The position numbers were made by a program, and so were the translations under genes. The notes beneath the pieces are model-generated. The model was given only the letters and a program-made list of their open reading frames with translations. It had not been told where the DNA came from and did not search any database. Shown one piece after another: positions 17,698 to 26,230 of a stretch of 64,000 nt of DNA. Each line of letters starts with the position of its first letter. The first letter of the stretch is position 1. Source of the DNA: Streptomyces sp. CC228A (lineage in GTDB: Bacteria > Actinomycetota > Actinomycetes > Streptomycetales > Streptomycetaceae); contig NZ_JAJPUI010000013.1 in the NCBI RefSeq assembly GCF_021390935.1, positions 62,001-126,000 of the forward strand, in the 5' to 3' direction.

Positions 17698-18773
17698 TCA
17701 GGTGCCGGGGGTCGGCAGGGGGTCGGGCGCCCCCGGTCCCGCAGGGCCGGCGGCCGGTCCCGCCTGGCCGGCACCATGCGCGCCGGAACCTCCCGCACCG
17801 GTACGGGGAAGGCCGGACCCGGCCGGGCCGGTGCCGGACCGGACGGCGACCGCTCCCGACCCGGCCGCCGCGGCGCCGATCAGCCCGGCGTCGAGGTCCA
17901 GGGCGGCGCGCACGACCGGCACGCCGCGGGTGAAGTCCAGGACCGCGTAGTCGGCCAGGTGGCGGCGGAGCGGGCCGAAGAGCGTCTCCCCGCCTGGGCG
18001 ACACCGCCGCCGACGACGACGAGGTCCAGCTCGACGAGAGCCGCCGTCGCCGCGACGGCGGCCGCCAGGGCGCGTCCCGCGCGGTCGAAGGCGGCGCGCG
18101 CATCGGGATCGCCGCCGCGGGCCGCGACGGCCACCGCCGCGGCCGTCGGGGCGACCCCGGGTGGCGGCGTCCACCCCGCCTCCAGGGCATGGGCGGCGAT
18201 GGCCGTGCCGCTGGCGAACCGCTCCACGCAGCCGCGGGCGCCGCACGGGCAGAACGGGCCGTTCTGCTCCACGCTGATGTGCCCGATGTGCCCGGCATTC
18301 CCCGACGGCCCGGCATGCACCGCCCCTCCCAGCACGAGACCGCCGCCGACGCCGGTGGAGACGACCATGCACAGCGCGTTGTCCACGCCCCGTGCCGCCC
18401 CCTTCCAGTGCTCGGCCGCGGTCATGGCGACGGCGTCCCCCACCAGCACGGGCCGCAGCCCCACGGGGGTCCGCGGGTGCGCGGCGACCCGCTCGGCGAG
18501 GGGGAAGCCGCGCCAGGCGGGGATGTTCACCGGGCTGACCGTGCCCGCCACCGTGTCGACGGGGCCCGCACTGCCGATGCCGAGGCTCGCGAGGTGCGCC
18601 CACCGCGGGTGGCGGGACAGCTCGTCCAGGACCGAGGAGACGGCGGCCATCAGCTCCTCTGCGGAGCCCTGAGCCGGGGTCGGGCGCCGGGCCCTGGCCA
18701 CCAGTGCGCCGTCGGCGCCGACGAGTGCCCCGGCGATCTTCGTGCCCCCGATGTCGAGCGCTCCGTACACCAT
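17698..18773 (-). pseudogene. ROK-family sugar kinase with apparent frameshift
   Basis: The frame from the ATG at 18773 encodes MVYGALDIGGTKIAGALVG (ATP phosphate-binding motif), a GSAGPVDT block, STGVGGGLVLGG and the zinc motif CPCGARGCVE, all typical of ROK kinases. After VVVGGGVAQAG the frame is lost. The expected continuation (GETLFGPLRRHLADYAVLDF) is in the next frame. One missing C in the run at 17988-17991 would restore a protein of about 358 residues ending at 17698. The extra C-terminal ~50 residues are low complexity. The enzyme would phosphorylate mannose (or glucose/fructose) to feed the adjacent isomerase. A real mutation and a sequencing indel cannot be told apart here. Confidence 0.8.
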
Positions 18774-18834
18774 GTGCGTCCAGCCTTTCCTCAGCGACGT
18801 TCCGCGAAGTCGGGGGCCACTCTGCCCGGCTGAT

Positions 18835-18846
18835 GACAACGTTGTC
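18835..18846. promoter_or_regulatory. Perfect palindrome GACAACGTTGTC upstream of ROK kinase
   Basis: A perfect 12-bp palindrome with a central CG, typical of LacI-family operators, lies about 60 bp upstream of the kinase start and is nearly contiguous with site D. It does not match the other mannan-locus sites, so a second regulator may act here. Confidence 0.5.
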
Positions 18847-18847
18847 C

Positions 18848-18863
18848 ACTTAACCGCTCAAGT
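18848..18863. promoter_or_regulatory. Candidate mannan-locus operator, site D (ROK kinase/isomerase)
   Basis: ACTTAACCGCTCAAGT lies about 75 bp upstream of the kinase ATG. It differs at two positions from the palindrome ACTTAACCGGTTAAGT and shares a further TCAG with site C on its right side. It would control the kinase-isomerase transcript. Confidence 0.58.
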
Positions 18864-18869
18864 TCAGTC

Positions 18870-19220
18870 ATGGTTCAGTAAAGGACCCGCCGCTTCGGCC
18901 TTCCTGACCGCCGGAGCGGTTCCGTTGCGCGGCGCACCGCATCGGCGGTCCGGACGGTCGGCCAGAGGGGCATGGTGTTCTGCGGGCTCGACTGCGGACC
19001 CCGCCGGCGCGAGCACCGGGCCGTTCGTCGCTCACCAGGCCCGGCGGCTCGGCGGGCAGTGGGTCCCCCTGCCAAGCCCTGCGACACAGCGGGCAGTAGG
19101 TCCTCCTGCCGGGCCCGCCAACACAGCGGTTCAGTAGGCCCCCTGCCAAGCCCGGTGGCACGGTGGGCAGTACGTCGCCACCAGGCCGGGGCGAACCGGG
19201 TTCGAGCCCCGGGCGGCCAC
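18870..19220. repeat. Degenerate direct repeats between ROK kinase and PPK2 genes
   Basis: Units of about 45-50 bp with the pattern GGGCAGTAGGTCCTCCTGCC / GGTTCAGTAGGCCCCCTGCC recur from about 19050 to 19180, and a related unit lies near 19020-19075. No gene is supported. Confidence 0.5.
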
Positions 19221-19225
19221 GGCCG

Positions 19226-20404
19226 TCACCTCCCGGGCGCGGGCGGCGGTGCGTCACCGCCGTCGCCATCGGCCGCGGCATTCCCGTCGGCAGACAGGCG
19301 TCCGTCGCGCGTAGGGGCCCCGGCGCCGGCGGGCGGGCGAACCGGCAGGGTCGCCGCGTGGTCCGGTACGTACCTCTGGAGGTCGCGCGGCGGGCGTGCG
19401 TAACCGGTCGACGGCGGGCGCTGCGGGAGTTCCAGAACCGGCGGCACCACCTCCCGGTAGGGCACCGACGCCAGCAGGTGGGCGATCATGTTCAACCGGG
19501 CCCGGCGCTTGTCGTCGCTCTCCACGACGAACCAGGGGGCCTCCGCGATGTCGGTGTGGACCAGCATGGCGTCCTTGGCGCGGGAGTACGCCTCCCAACG
19601 GGTGATCGACTCCAGGTCCATCGGCGACAGCTTCCAGCGGCGCAGCGGGTCCTCCAAACGGCGCCGGAACCGCTCCTGCTGCTCGCCGTCGCTGACGGAG
19701 AACCAGTACTTGCGCAGCAGGATCCCGTCCTCCACGAGCATCCTCTCGAAGATCGGGCACTGCCGGAGGAAAAGCCGGTGCTCCTCCTGGGTGCAGAAGC
19801 CCATCACGTGCTCGACACCGGCGCGGTTGTACCAGGACCGGTCGAAGAGCACGATCTCACCGGCGGCCGGCAGGTGCTCCGCATAGCGCTGGAAGTACCA
19901 CTGGGTGCGTTCGCGTTCGGTGGGCTTCGGGAGCGCCGCGATCCGGGCGACCCGGGGGTTGAGGTATTCGGTGACGCGCTTGATGGTGCTGCCTTTGCCC
20001 GCCGCGTCGCGGCCCTCGAAGACGACGACCAGGCGTGCGCCCTCGGCCCGCACCCACTCCTGGAGCTTCACCAGCTCCGTCTGGAGGCGCAGCAGTTCCG
20101 CCTCGTACACCGCCCGCGGCACCTTCGCGGTGCTCCCGGGCCCTGCGCCCTTCCCCGGCTTCGCAGCCCGATTCCGCGACTGCCCCGTCTTTTCTGGCTT
20201 CGCGGCCCGCTCCCCCGACTGCCCCGTCTTTCCTGGCGTCGCGGCCCGCTCCCCCGACTGCCCCGTCTCGCTCTTCTGTCCCGCCTCCCCCGTCTTTCGC
20301 GTCGCTCCCCTCCGGTTCCGCTCCGTGCCCGCCGTCTCCTCCTGAAGTGCGGGCCGCGCGTCCTGCGCCTTGGCCTTCGCCTTCGCCTTCTTGCCACCTG
20401 CCAT
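19226..20404 (-). CDS. ppk2: Polyphosphate kinase 2 (PPK2) family protein
   Basis: 392 residues from the ATG at 20404, preceded by CGGAGG. The first ~110 residues are low-complexity Lys/Ala-rich (KKAKAKAKAQ) with a 13-residue repeat. The PPK2 kinase domain follows, with Walker A GRDAAGKGST, the lid KPTERERTQWYFQRY and Walker B VLFDRSWYNRAGVEHVMGFC, then RYWFSVS-type and EAYSRAKDAM blocks. Family knowledge: PPK2 enzymes transfer phosphate between polyphosphate and nucleoside di- or monophosphates; this sequence resembles the single-domain ADP-using type. The C-terminal ~60 residues are a disordered Pro/Gly/Ala tail. Confidence 0.9.
   Translation of the reverse strand: MAGGKKAKAKAKAQDARPALQEETAGTERNRRGATRKTGEAGQKSETGQSGERAATPGKTGQSGERAAKPEKTGQSRNRAAKPGKGAGPGSTAKVPRAVYEAELLRLQTELVKLQEWVRAEGARLVVVFEGRDAAGKGSTIKRVTEYLNPRVARIAALPKPTERERTQWYFQRYAEHLPAAGEIVLFDRSWYNRAGVEHVMGFCTQEEHRLFLRQCPIFERMLVEDGILLRKYWFSVSDGEQQERFRRRLEDPLRRWKLSPMDLESITRWEAYSRAKDAMLVHTDIAEAPWFVVESDDKRRARLNMIAHLLASVPYREVVPPVLELPQRPPSTGYARPPRDLQRYVPDHAATLPVRPPAGAGAPTRDGRLSADGNAAADGDGGDAPPPAPGR
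20158..20275. repeat. Three 39-bp repeats inside ppk2 (13-residue protein repeat)
   Basis: Three in-frame copies of a 39-bp unit encode K-T-G-Q-S-G-E-R-A-A-x-P-x-like repeats in the N-terminal linker of the PPK2 protein. Because 39 is a multiple of three, gain or loss of units would keep the frame. Confidence 0.75.
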
Positions 20405-20564
20405 GTCGCCTCCGTTCCGACGGCTCGCGGTCGCCGCCCCGTGGTGCGCCGGCCGGCGGGACGTCGGGCGGGACCGCGCGTCTCCCCCGGCCACGGTATG
20501 CCGCCTGCGCGCTCACGGCAGGGCGGCCGGGCGTCCTCCGGTCGCCCCGGGAGGCCGGCGGAGG

Positions 20565-20609
<45 letters not shown>

Positions 20610-20633
20610 GGGCGTACGGCGCCCCGCACCCGG

Positions 20634-22769
20634 TCAGGGTTCCGGTTCGGCGTTGCGGAGCAGGAGGACGGCGATGTCGTCGGTGTGCCGGCCCTGCGGC
20701 CAGGTGCGGTCGAGGAGCGCGTCGATGAGGCCGTCGAGGTCCTCCCCGCCGGTCAGGAGGCCGGCGAGGCCGGCGATGGTGAGGTCGAGATCCGCACCGG
20801 GCACCTCCACCAGGCCGTCGGTGTAGAGGGCGAGCGTGGTCCCGGGGGTGAACGGCAGGGTGGTGACGGGGTACGGAGCGTCGAGGTCGATGCCGAGCAG
20901 GGGAGCCGGGTCGAGTGGCGGGGCACCGGGCGGGTGGCCCGGGCGGTGCAGGAGCGGTGGGGGGTGGCCGGCGCTGGCCAGGGTGATCTGCCGCCGGGCG
21001 AGGTCGAGGTGCGCGTAGAGGCAGGAGACGAGGAGGTCGGTCCCCAGGTCGGCGAGGACGCGGTTGGTCCGGGTGAGGACGTCGCCCGGTGAGGCGCCCG
21101 CCGTGGCGTGGATGGCGGTGCGGACCTGGCCCATGAGGGCCGCGGCCGCGACGTTGTGCCCCTGGACGTCGCCGATGACGGCGGCGGCCGTGGTCGCGTC
21201 GAGGCGGATCAGGTCGTAGAAGTCGCCGCCGATGTCCATGCCGTGGCTGGAGGGGAGGTAGCGGGCGGCGACCCGGAGCCCGGGCAGGGCGGGCAGGCTG
21301 CGCGGCAGGAGGGCCTGCTGCAGTCCGTGGGCGAGTTCGTGCTTGGCGTCGTAGAGGCGGGCGCGGTCGAGGGACTGGGCGATCACCCCGGCGAGTGAGG
21401 TCAGGACGGCGCGTTCGTCGGCGCTGAAGGCGTGCGGGTGGTCGTACGACAGGACGCAGCAGCCCACAGGACGGCCGGAGATGACCAGCGGCAGGAACGC
21501 CCATGCCTTCTTGTCGCTGATGCGCGGGGCGCTCGGGTAGCGGCGCGCCATCTCCTCGGGGCTGGCGAAGAAGGAGGGCGTCCCGTCGACCAGTACCTGT
21601 CCCGCGGGGGTCACGTCGGTGTCCAGCGGCAGCCCGTCGAGCCGGTCGATGATGTCCTGGTCGTAGCCGCGGTGGCCGGTGATCCGCAGGCGGCCGGCGT
21701 CGGCGGCGGACAGCACCAGGCCGTCGGCGCCGAACGCGGGCAGGACCATGTCGCCGATGAGGTCGACGACGTCCCGGACGGCGACGGTCTCCGTCAGGGC
21801 GGCCGCGAGGTGCATCAGCTGGTACAGCCGGCCTGCCTGGGCCCGTTCGGCGGGGAGGGCCGCCGCGACGCCCGGGGCGGCGGCCGTCGGCGGTGCGCCG
21901 CCGTCGCCGCCGTCCGGGGCCGGAGCCCGCGTGATGCGTACGCTGATACCGCTGGCGTCGGGATAGAGGTGGAAGCGCAGCCAGGACTCCGGGGGGCGCA
22001 GGGCGGTGAAGGCGACCGGGTCGCGGCTGATGACGGCGGTGCGGTAGTGGTCCTCGACGACGGGGTCGTCCAGCCAGGGCAGGGACTGCCACGGCCGGGT
22101 GCCCCGCAGGTGGTCGCCGTCCCGGCCCAGCAGCTTCGCGGCCGTCGCGGTCAGGTACGTGATCCTTCCCTCCAGGTCGAGGGCGACCGCGCCCTCCGGC
22201 AGGCGTTCGAGGTAGTCGGCGGCGGCCTGCGCGTTCTGGGCGCCGCGGGGGCGGAACCCGCCGAGCGGTACGAGGCGGGGCTGATCGGGCACCGTCGGCG
22301 GGCGTGGGCTCTCGTCCAGGACGTGGGCGATCCGGCGGGCCGTCGCGGCGATGTGGCCCCGTTCCCGTCTGCCGGCTTCCGCGGGGTGGCTGGCCGGCCA
22401 CATGAGGAGCAGGGCGCCCCGGCCTTGGGCGCGGCCGGACAGGGGCGCGGCGGCGAGGGCGAAGCGGTAGGGCAGGCCGGCGGCGACGCGCGGGTAGGTA
22501 CGGGCCAGGTCGTCGTGCGACGCGACCCACACGAAACGGTCTTCGCGTACGGCCTCGGCGACCGGGACGGGGGCGGTCAGCGGCAGCCGTGTCCACGGCA
22601 GCGCCATCTCCGTCGGCACACCGCAGACCACCACGAGGCCGAGCACCTGCGTGGACTCGTCCAGCAGATAGACGCCCCCGGCGGAGGCCCCGGTGCGGCG
22701 CACGGTGTCCACCAGCACGTCGTCGAGGAACCCGGCCTGCCCCAGGTCCGCACCGCCGCCGCCGGCCAT
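20634..22769 (-). CDS. PP2C-type (SpoIIE) serine phosphatase with GAF and PAS sensor domains
   Basis: 711 residues from the ATG at 22769 (MAGGGGADLGQAGFLDDVLV); the frame is open far upstream but only through repeats. Domain order: GAF-like (~15-170), PAS (~190-290, LPEGAVALDLEGRITYLTA), second GAF (~325-480) and SpoIIE phosphatase (~500-705). The metal-binding acids are intact: Asp516 in GGDFYD, GDVQGHN, Asp651 in LYTDGLVE and Asp697-Asp698 in TDDIAVLLL. Such proteins dephosphorylate anti-sigma antagonists of the STAS type in response to small molecules or light. Its specific partner is unknown; the STAS protein at 3005-3358 is a distant candidate only. Confidence 0.88.
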   Translation of the reverse strand: MAGGGGADLGQAGFLDDVLVDTVRRTGASAGGVYLLDESTQVLGLVVVCGVPTEMALPWTRLPLTAPVPVAEAVREDRFVWVASHDDLARTYPRVAAGLPYRFALAAAPLSGRAQGRGALLLMWPASHPAEAGRRERGHIAATARRIAHVLDESPRPPTVPDQPRLVPLGGFRPRGAQNAQAAADYLERLPEGAVALDLEGRITYLTATAAKLLGRDGDHLRGTRPWQSLPWLDDPVVEDHYRTAVISRDPVAFTALRPPESWLRFHLYPDASGISVRITRAPAPDGGDGGAPPTAAAPGVAAALPAERAQAGRLYQLMHLAAALTETVAVRDVVDLIGDMVLPAFGADGLVLSAADAGRLRITGHRGYDQDIIDRLDGLPLDTDVTPAGQVLVDGTPSFFASPEEMARRYPSAPRISDKKAWAFLPLVISGRPVGCCVLSYDHPHAFSADERAVLTSLAGVIAQSLDRARLYDAKHELAHGLQQALLPRSLPALPGLRVAARYLPSSHGMDIGGDFYDLIRLDATTAAAVIGDVQGHNVAAAALMGQVRTAIHATAGASPGDVLTRTNRVLADLGTDLLVSCLYAHLDLARRQITLASAGHPPPLLHRPGHPPGAPPLDPAPLLGIDLDAPYPVTTLPFTPGTTLALYTDGLVEVPGADLDLTIAGLAGLLTGGEDLDGLIDALLDRTWPQGRHTDDIAVLLLRNAEPEP

Positions 22770-23551
22770 CACCACACCCTTCCCGTCCCCGTGGGCGGCA
22801 GTGCCGCCCCGGCGCCTACGGGCACCGCCACGCGGACGCCGCGCCACGCGTCCTGGTCTCCGCGGCGGCTCGGTGCGACCCGCGGCCGTACGCGACAGGC
22901 GGCCGGGCACCCTTCCCCGCGGCGCGCGGCGTCCGCGGCCACACCGCCACCCGTCTGCCGCGTGCGGCTCCTCACGGCCGCCTGCGCAGGGCCGTGACGG
23001 CAGCCGACGGCAGCAGAGCCGCCTCTTTCCAGGGTGCGCCTCTCGGCGGCCGCACGCACGTGCGCGTCCGCGCCCAGGGCGCGGTGGACACCGGCGCCGA
23101 GCGGTGCGGCAGGGTGTCACGCGGTGCGGCAGGGCAAGGGCGCCCGCAGTGCGGCACGGCACCCGCGCACCGCAGTGCCGCACGGCACGGGCCCACCGCA
23201 GTGCAGGACAACTCCGGGCCCGGTGGTGCGGCACGGCGTCGGCGCCCGGGGTCCGAAATGACCCAGCAGCCGGGACTGCGGCACGGCACTGGCCCACCGC
23301 GGTGCAGGACAACTCCGGGCCCGGTGGTGCGGCACGGCGTCGGCGCCCGGGGTGCGGCATGCACCAGCAGCCGGGACTGCGGCACGGCACCAGCGCCGTG
23401 CGGTACGGCACACAGCCCGCGGCCAGGAGTGCGGCCCGGCACCAGGGCCGGAAGGCGCGGTGCAGCCCAGCCCCCGCCCCCGGACGCTGGACGGTCCCCG
23501 AGCCCACGGGACGGGCGCGGGACCCGGCTCGGTTCCCGCCGCGGGCTCCCG
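22770..23551. repeat. Repeat-rich spacer with a ~100-bp direct repeat
   Basis: No gene is supported. The interval 23190-23252 recurs at 23290-23353, and CAGCAGCCGGGACTGCGGCA occurs at 23264 and again near 23365, giving a direct repeat of about 100-bp period. Smaller GTGCGGCACGGC units fill the rest. It ends at the first IS copy. Confidence 0.75.
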
Positions 23552-25264
23552 CTAGAAGACTGCTGAAAATGTTGGGTTCTGGCCTCGCCGCGTCAGCGGC
23601 GGGGCCAGACTCGTCTTGTGGTGCAAGGGGAGTGGGTTGGGGAGACGATCGGGCCGGATGTGTGGGAGACCTGCCGGGAGTTGATCCCGGCTGGGAGTGT
23701 CTTCGCGTTCCTGGCCGAGCATCGTGGGCAGCTGTTTCCCGCGGTGATGTTCGAGGACATGTATCCGTCGGCGAACGGCCGTCCGTCGATGCCTCCGCAG
23801 GTCCTGGCCGCGGCGATCACGCTGCAGGCCCTGCATGGGATGTCGGACTTCGAGACGGTCCAGGAATTACGCTGTGACCTGCGGTGGAAGGCCGCGTGCG
23901 GGCTCGGCTTGCACGATATGGCGTTCGATCCTTCGCTGCTGGCCTACTTCCGCCGTCGTCTGGCCCGCTCGGCTTGCCCGAACCGGGTCTTCGAGGCGGT
24001 GCGCGAGGTCGTGAAGGCCACCGGCGTGCTGAAGGGAAAGCACCGGCGGGCACTGGACTCCACCGTCCTCGATGACGCGGTGGCCACCCAGGACACCGTC
24101 ACCCAGCTGATCTCCGCCGTGCGGGCGGTGATCCGTGAGGTCCCCGGCGCCGGACCTGCCGCGGCCGTGCAGTGCACCGCCCACGACTACAGCGACCCTG
24201 GCAAACCGAGGATCGCCTGGAACGACCGGCAGGCCAGGGCGGACCTGGTGGACGCCCTCGTCGGTGACGCACTGCGGCTGCTGGGCCACCTGCCCGAACA
24301 GGAACTCGGCGAGAAGGCCGCGAACGCGGCCGGCCTGCTGGCCCTGGTCGCAGGCCAGGACGTCGAACCGGCCCAGGAGTCCGACGGCCGTGACGGACGC
24401 TGGCGCATCACCCGGGGGACCGCACCCGACCGCGTGGTTTCCACGGTTGATCCCGAGGCCCGGCACATCCACAAGAACCGGACCCGCCACCAGGAGGGCT
24501 TCCGTGCGCATGCCGCGTTCGAGCCCGAGGCGGGACTGTTCACCGAGGTCGCTCTCACCGCCGGCAGCGGAGCCGGCAACCACGAGGCCGCCGTCGCCCA
24601 AGACCTCCTCGCCGACGAGGACCAGGACCTGACCGTCCTCGGTGACACCGCCTACGGAACCGGCGAACTCCGCGAAGCCCTCGAAGCCGACGGCCACACC
24701 CTCGTGATCAAGCCCCCGCCCCTGCGGCAGGCCATCCCCGGCGGCTTCACGACCGACGACTTCCACGTCGACACCCAGGCCGGCCACGTCACCTGCCCGG
24801 CCGGCCACACCAAAGCCCTCGGCCGCCCCCTCTCGGGCGGCAACCGCCAGGCCCAGTTCAAAAAACTCTGCCTCGATTGCCCTTTGCGCGAACGCTGCAC
24901 CAGGTCCAAGACCGGACGCGTCTTCAGCGTCCATCCCCAGTACGACCTCCTCAAAACCGCCCGGGACCAGGCCGCCACCAGCCAGGAATGGCAGGACGAG
25001 TACCGCCGCTGGCGACCACCCGTCGAACGCGCCATCGCCTGGCTCGTCGCCAAAGGCAACCGCCGCGTCCCCTACCGAGGCGTCCTCAAGAACAACACCT
25101 GGCTCCACAACCGGGCAGCCGCCCTCAACCTCCGCCGCCTCATCAACCTCGGACTCACCCACACCGGCACCACCTGGACCCTCACCCCCACCACCACATA
25201 GACCAAAGGGCCGCCCGGCCTACGGCCGGACAGCCCCCCAACAAGATCTTCATCGGCCTTCTAG
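23552..25264 (+). mobile_element. IS1182-like insertion sequence, copy 1 (intact)
   Basis: The element spans about 1,705 bp between two CTAG tetranucleotides (23552-23555 and 25261-25264), which are either target duplications or the outermost bases. The inverted ends are imperfect: AAGACTGCTGAAAATGTT on the left and AAGGCCGATGAAGATCTT (complement of the right end). The left end carries a GC-rich hairpin (about 23581-23606), and the right end a stem CCGGCC-TAC-GGCCGG that could stop transcription. Copy 2 lies 970 bp away in the same orientation and is the same apart from one extra A, as far as a read-through comparison shows. Confidence 0.88.
23618..25201 (+). CDS. IS1182-family DDE transposase (intact)
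   Basis: 527 residues from the GTG at 23618. The N-terminal half contains the family DNA-binding region (SMPPQVLAAAITLQALHGMSDFE, then LRWKAACGLGLHDMAFDPSLL). The DDE catalytic core has ALDSTVLDDAV for the first Asp, VLGDTAYGTGELREAL for the second, and a C-terminal PPVERAIAWLVAKGNRRVPYRG block with the Glu. A zinc-finger-like Cys cluster (CPAGH, CLDCPLRERC) lies between. Length and motifs match IS1182-family transposases of actinomycetes. Confidence 0.9.
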   Translation: MVQGEWVGETIGPDVWETCRELIPAGSVFAFLAEHRGQLFPAVMFEDMYPSANGRPSMPPQVLAAAITLQALHGMSDFETVQELRCDLRWKAACGLGLHDMAFDPSLLAYFRRRLARSACPNRVFEAVREVVKATGVLKGKHRRALDSTVLDDAVATQDTVTQLISAVRAVIREVPGAGPAAAVQCTAHDYSDPGKPRIAWNDRQARADLVDALVGDALRLLGHLPEQELGEKAANAAGLLALVAGQDVEPAQESDGRDGRWRITRGTAPDRVVSTVDPEARHIHKNRTRHQEGFRAHAAFEPEAGLFTEVALTAGSGAGNHEAAVAQDLLADEDQDLTVLGDTAYGTGELREALEADGHTLVIKPPPLRQAIPGGFTTDDFHVDTQAGHVTCPAGHTKALGRPLSGGNRQAQFKKLCLDCPLRERCTRSKTGRVFSVHPQYDLLKTARDQAATSQEWQDEYRRWRPPVERAIAWLVAKGNRRVPYRGVLKNNTWLHNRAAALNLRRLINLGLTHTGTTWTLTPTTT

Positions 25265-26230
25265 ATGAATGAGTCCGATGTCTTCAGTGGTCGTAGGCGA
25301 TCAGTGATCGCTTGACGGGAGCGTTGGTGGCCCAGTTGTGCCAGATGCCGGCGGCGAGGGCGAGGAGTCGTTGGCCGGTGCGGGCGAAGACTCCGGCCGT
25401 GGTTCTGCCGCCGTGCTGTTCGAGGCAGAGCTGGCCCTTGAGGGTGTCGATGACGGCTTCGATCCACTGCCGGACCCGGGCGATCTTTCCGTGCCGGGCC
25501 GGTTCGTCCTCGCGGTCCGGCCGCACCAGATGAACCCCGAGCCGCTCGGAGCAGAACGCTTCGAACTCCTTCCCGGCGAAGCCCTTGTCGGCGAGGATCA
25601 CCTGTCCTTGGCGGACGAGGTGGTGGTCGCGTTCGAGTAGCGCGGCCATCACCTCCCGTTCGCCGATCTTGGGGTTGGCCAGGCACCAGGTGACGGGCAT
25701 GCCTTCGGCGGTGGTGACCAGGTAGAGGCGGAAGCCCCAGAAGAAGCGGGAGTGGCTGCGGCAGTAGCCGTAGTCGCAGTGTCCGGCCAGGTCGGAGCGT
25801 TTGACGGTCTCGCGGGAGGCCGCGCAGGGCAGTGGGGTGGAGTCGATCAGCCGCAGGTCGTCGTTCCAGGTCGGCACCTGCCGGGCCAGTGCCTCGATCA
25901 CGCGGCTGATCAGGGGGCCTGCGGCGTTGAGGCGCTTGTTGTAGGCGGACTGCTGGGGCAGGTAGCGGAACAGGTGGCCGAGGCGGGCGTGGGCGAAGCG
26001 GATCCAGTGCCGGGCCGAGGGAGAACCGAGCAGGACCTGGGCGACCGCCAGGCACAGCAGTTCGGCGTCCGTCAGTTTCGGGGGTCGCCCGATCCGGCGA
26101 CAAGGCGCCACATGGTCGTCGATGAACACGTACAGTGCCGCCAGAAGGGCGTCCAGGTTTGTCTTCACACACTGACCAACGGGCGCCCTTCGCCATGGTC
26201 GCGACCAGCACGAACATCGGACTCATTCAT
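25265..26230 (-). mobile_element. IS982-like insertion sequence between the two IS1182-like copies
   Basis: A 966-bp element with perfect 17-bp terminal inverted repeats (ATGAATGAGTCCGATGT at 25265-25281 and its complement at 26214-26230). It is flanked on both sides by CTAG, shared with the ends of the neighbouring IS1182-like copies. The simplest reading is insertion at the CTAG joining a tandem IS1182 pair, with 4-bp duplication. Confidence 0.88.
25284..26168 (-). CDS. IS982-family transposase
   Basis: 294 residues from the GTG at 26168 (MKTNLDALLAALYVFIDDHV). IS982 hallmarks are visible: RRIGRPPKLTDAELLCLAVAQ, the first catalytic Asp in LRLIDSTPLPCAASRETVKRS, GYCRSHSRFFWGFRLYL, the second Asp in VILADKGFAGKEFE and the C-terminal Glu in WIEAVIDTLKGQ. 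The frame is complete and fills nearly the whole element, so it may be active. Confidence 0.92.
   Translation of the reverse strand: MKTNLDALLAALYVFIDDHVAPCRRIGRPPKLTDAELLCLAVAQVLLGSPSARHWIRFAHARLGHLFRYLPQQSAYNKRLNAAGPLISRVIEALARQVPTWNDDLRLIDSTPLPCAASRETVKRSDLAGHCDYGYCRSHSRFFWGFRLYLVTTAEGMPVTWCLANPKIGEREVMAALLERDHHLVRQGQVILADKGFAGKEFEAFCSERLGVHLVRPDREDEPARHGKIARVRQWIEAVIDTLKGQLCLEQHGGRTTAGVFARTGQRLLALAAGIWHNWATNAPVKRSLIAYDH

Noticed and set aside
13630..18672. A 1,680-codon open frame on the + strand across the mannanase, isomerase and kinase genes
   Set aside because: It is antisense to three genes with clear family motifs; its translation is Gly/Arg/Val-rich with no domain. Long antisense frames are expected at this GC content.
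19196..19212. CCGGG-TTCGAGC-CCCGG resembles a tRNA T-arm (possible tRNA end or attachment site)
   Set aside because: No matching acceptor, D or anticodon arms upstream and no integrase gene nearby; probably chance in GC-rich repeats.
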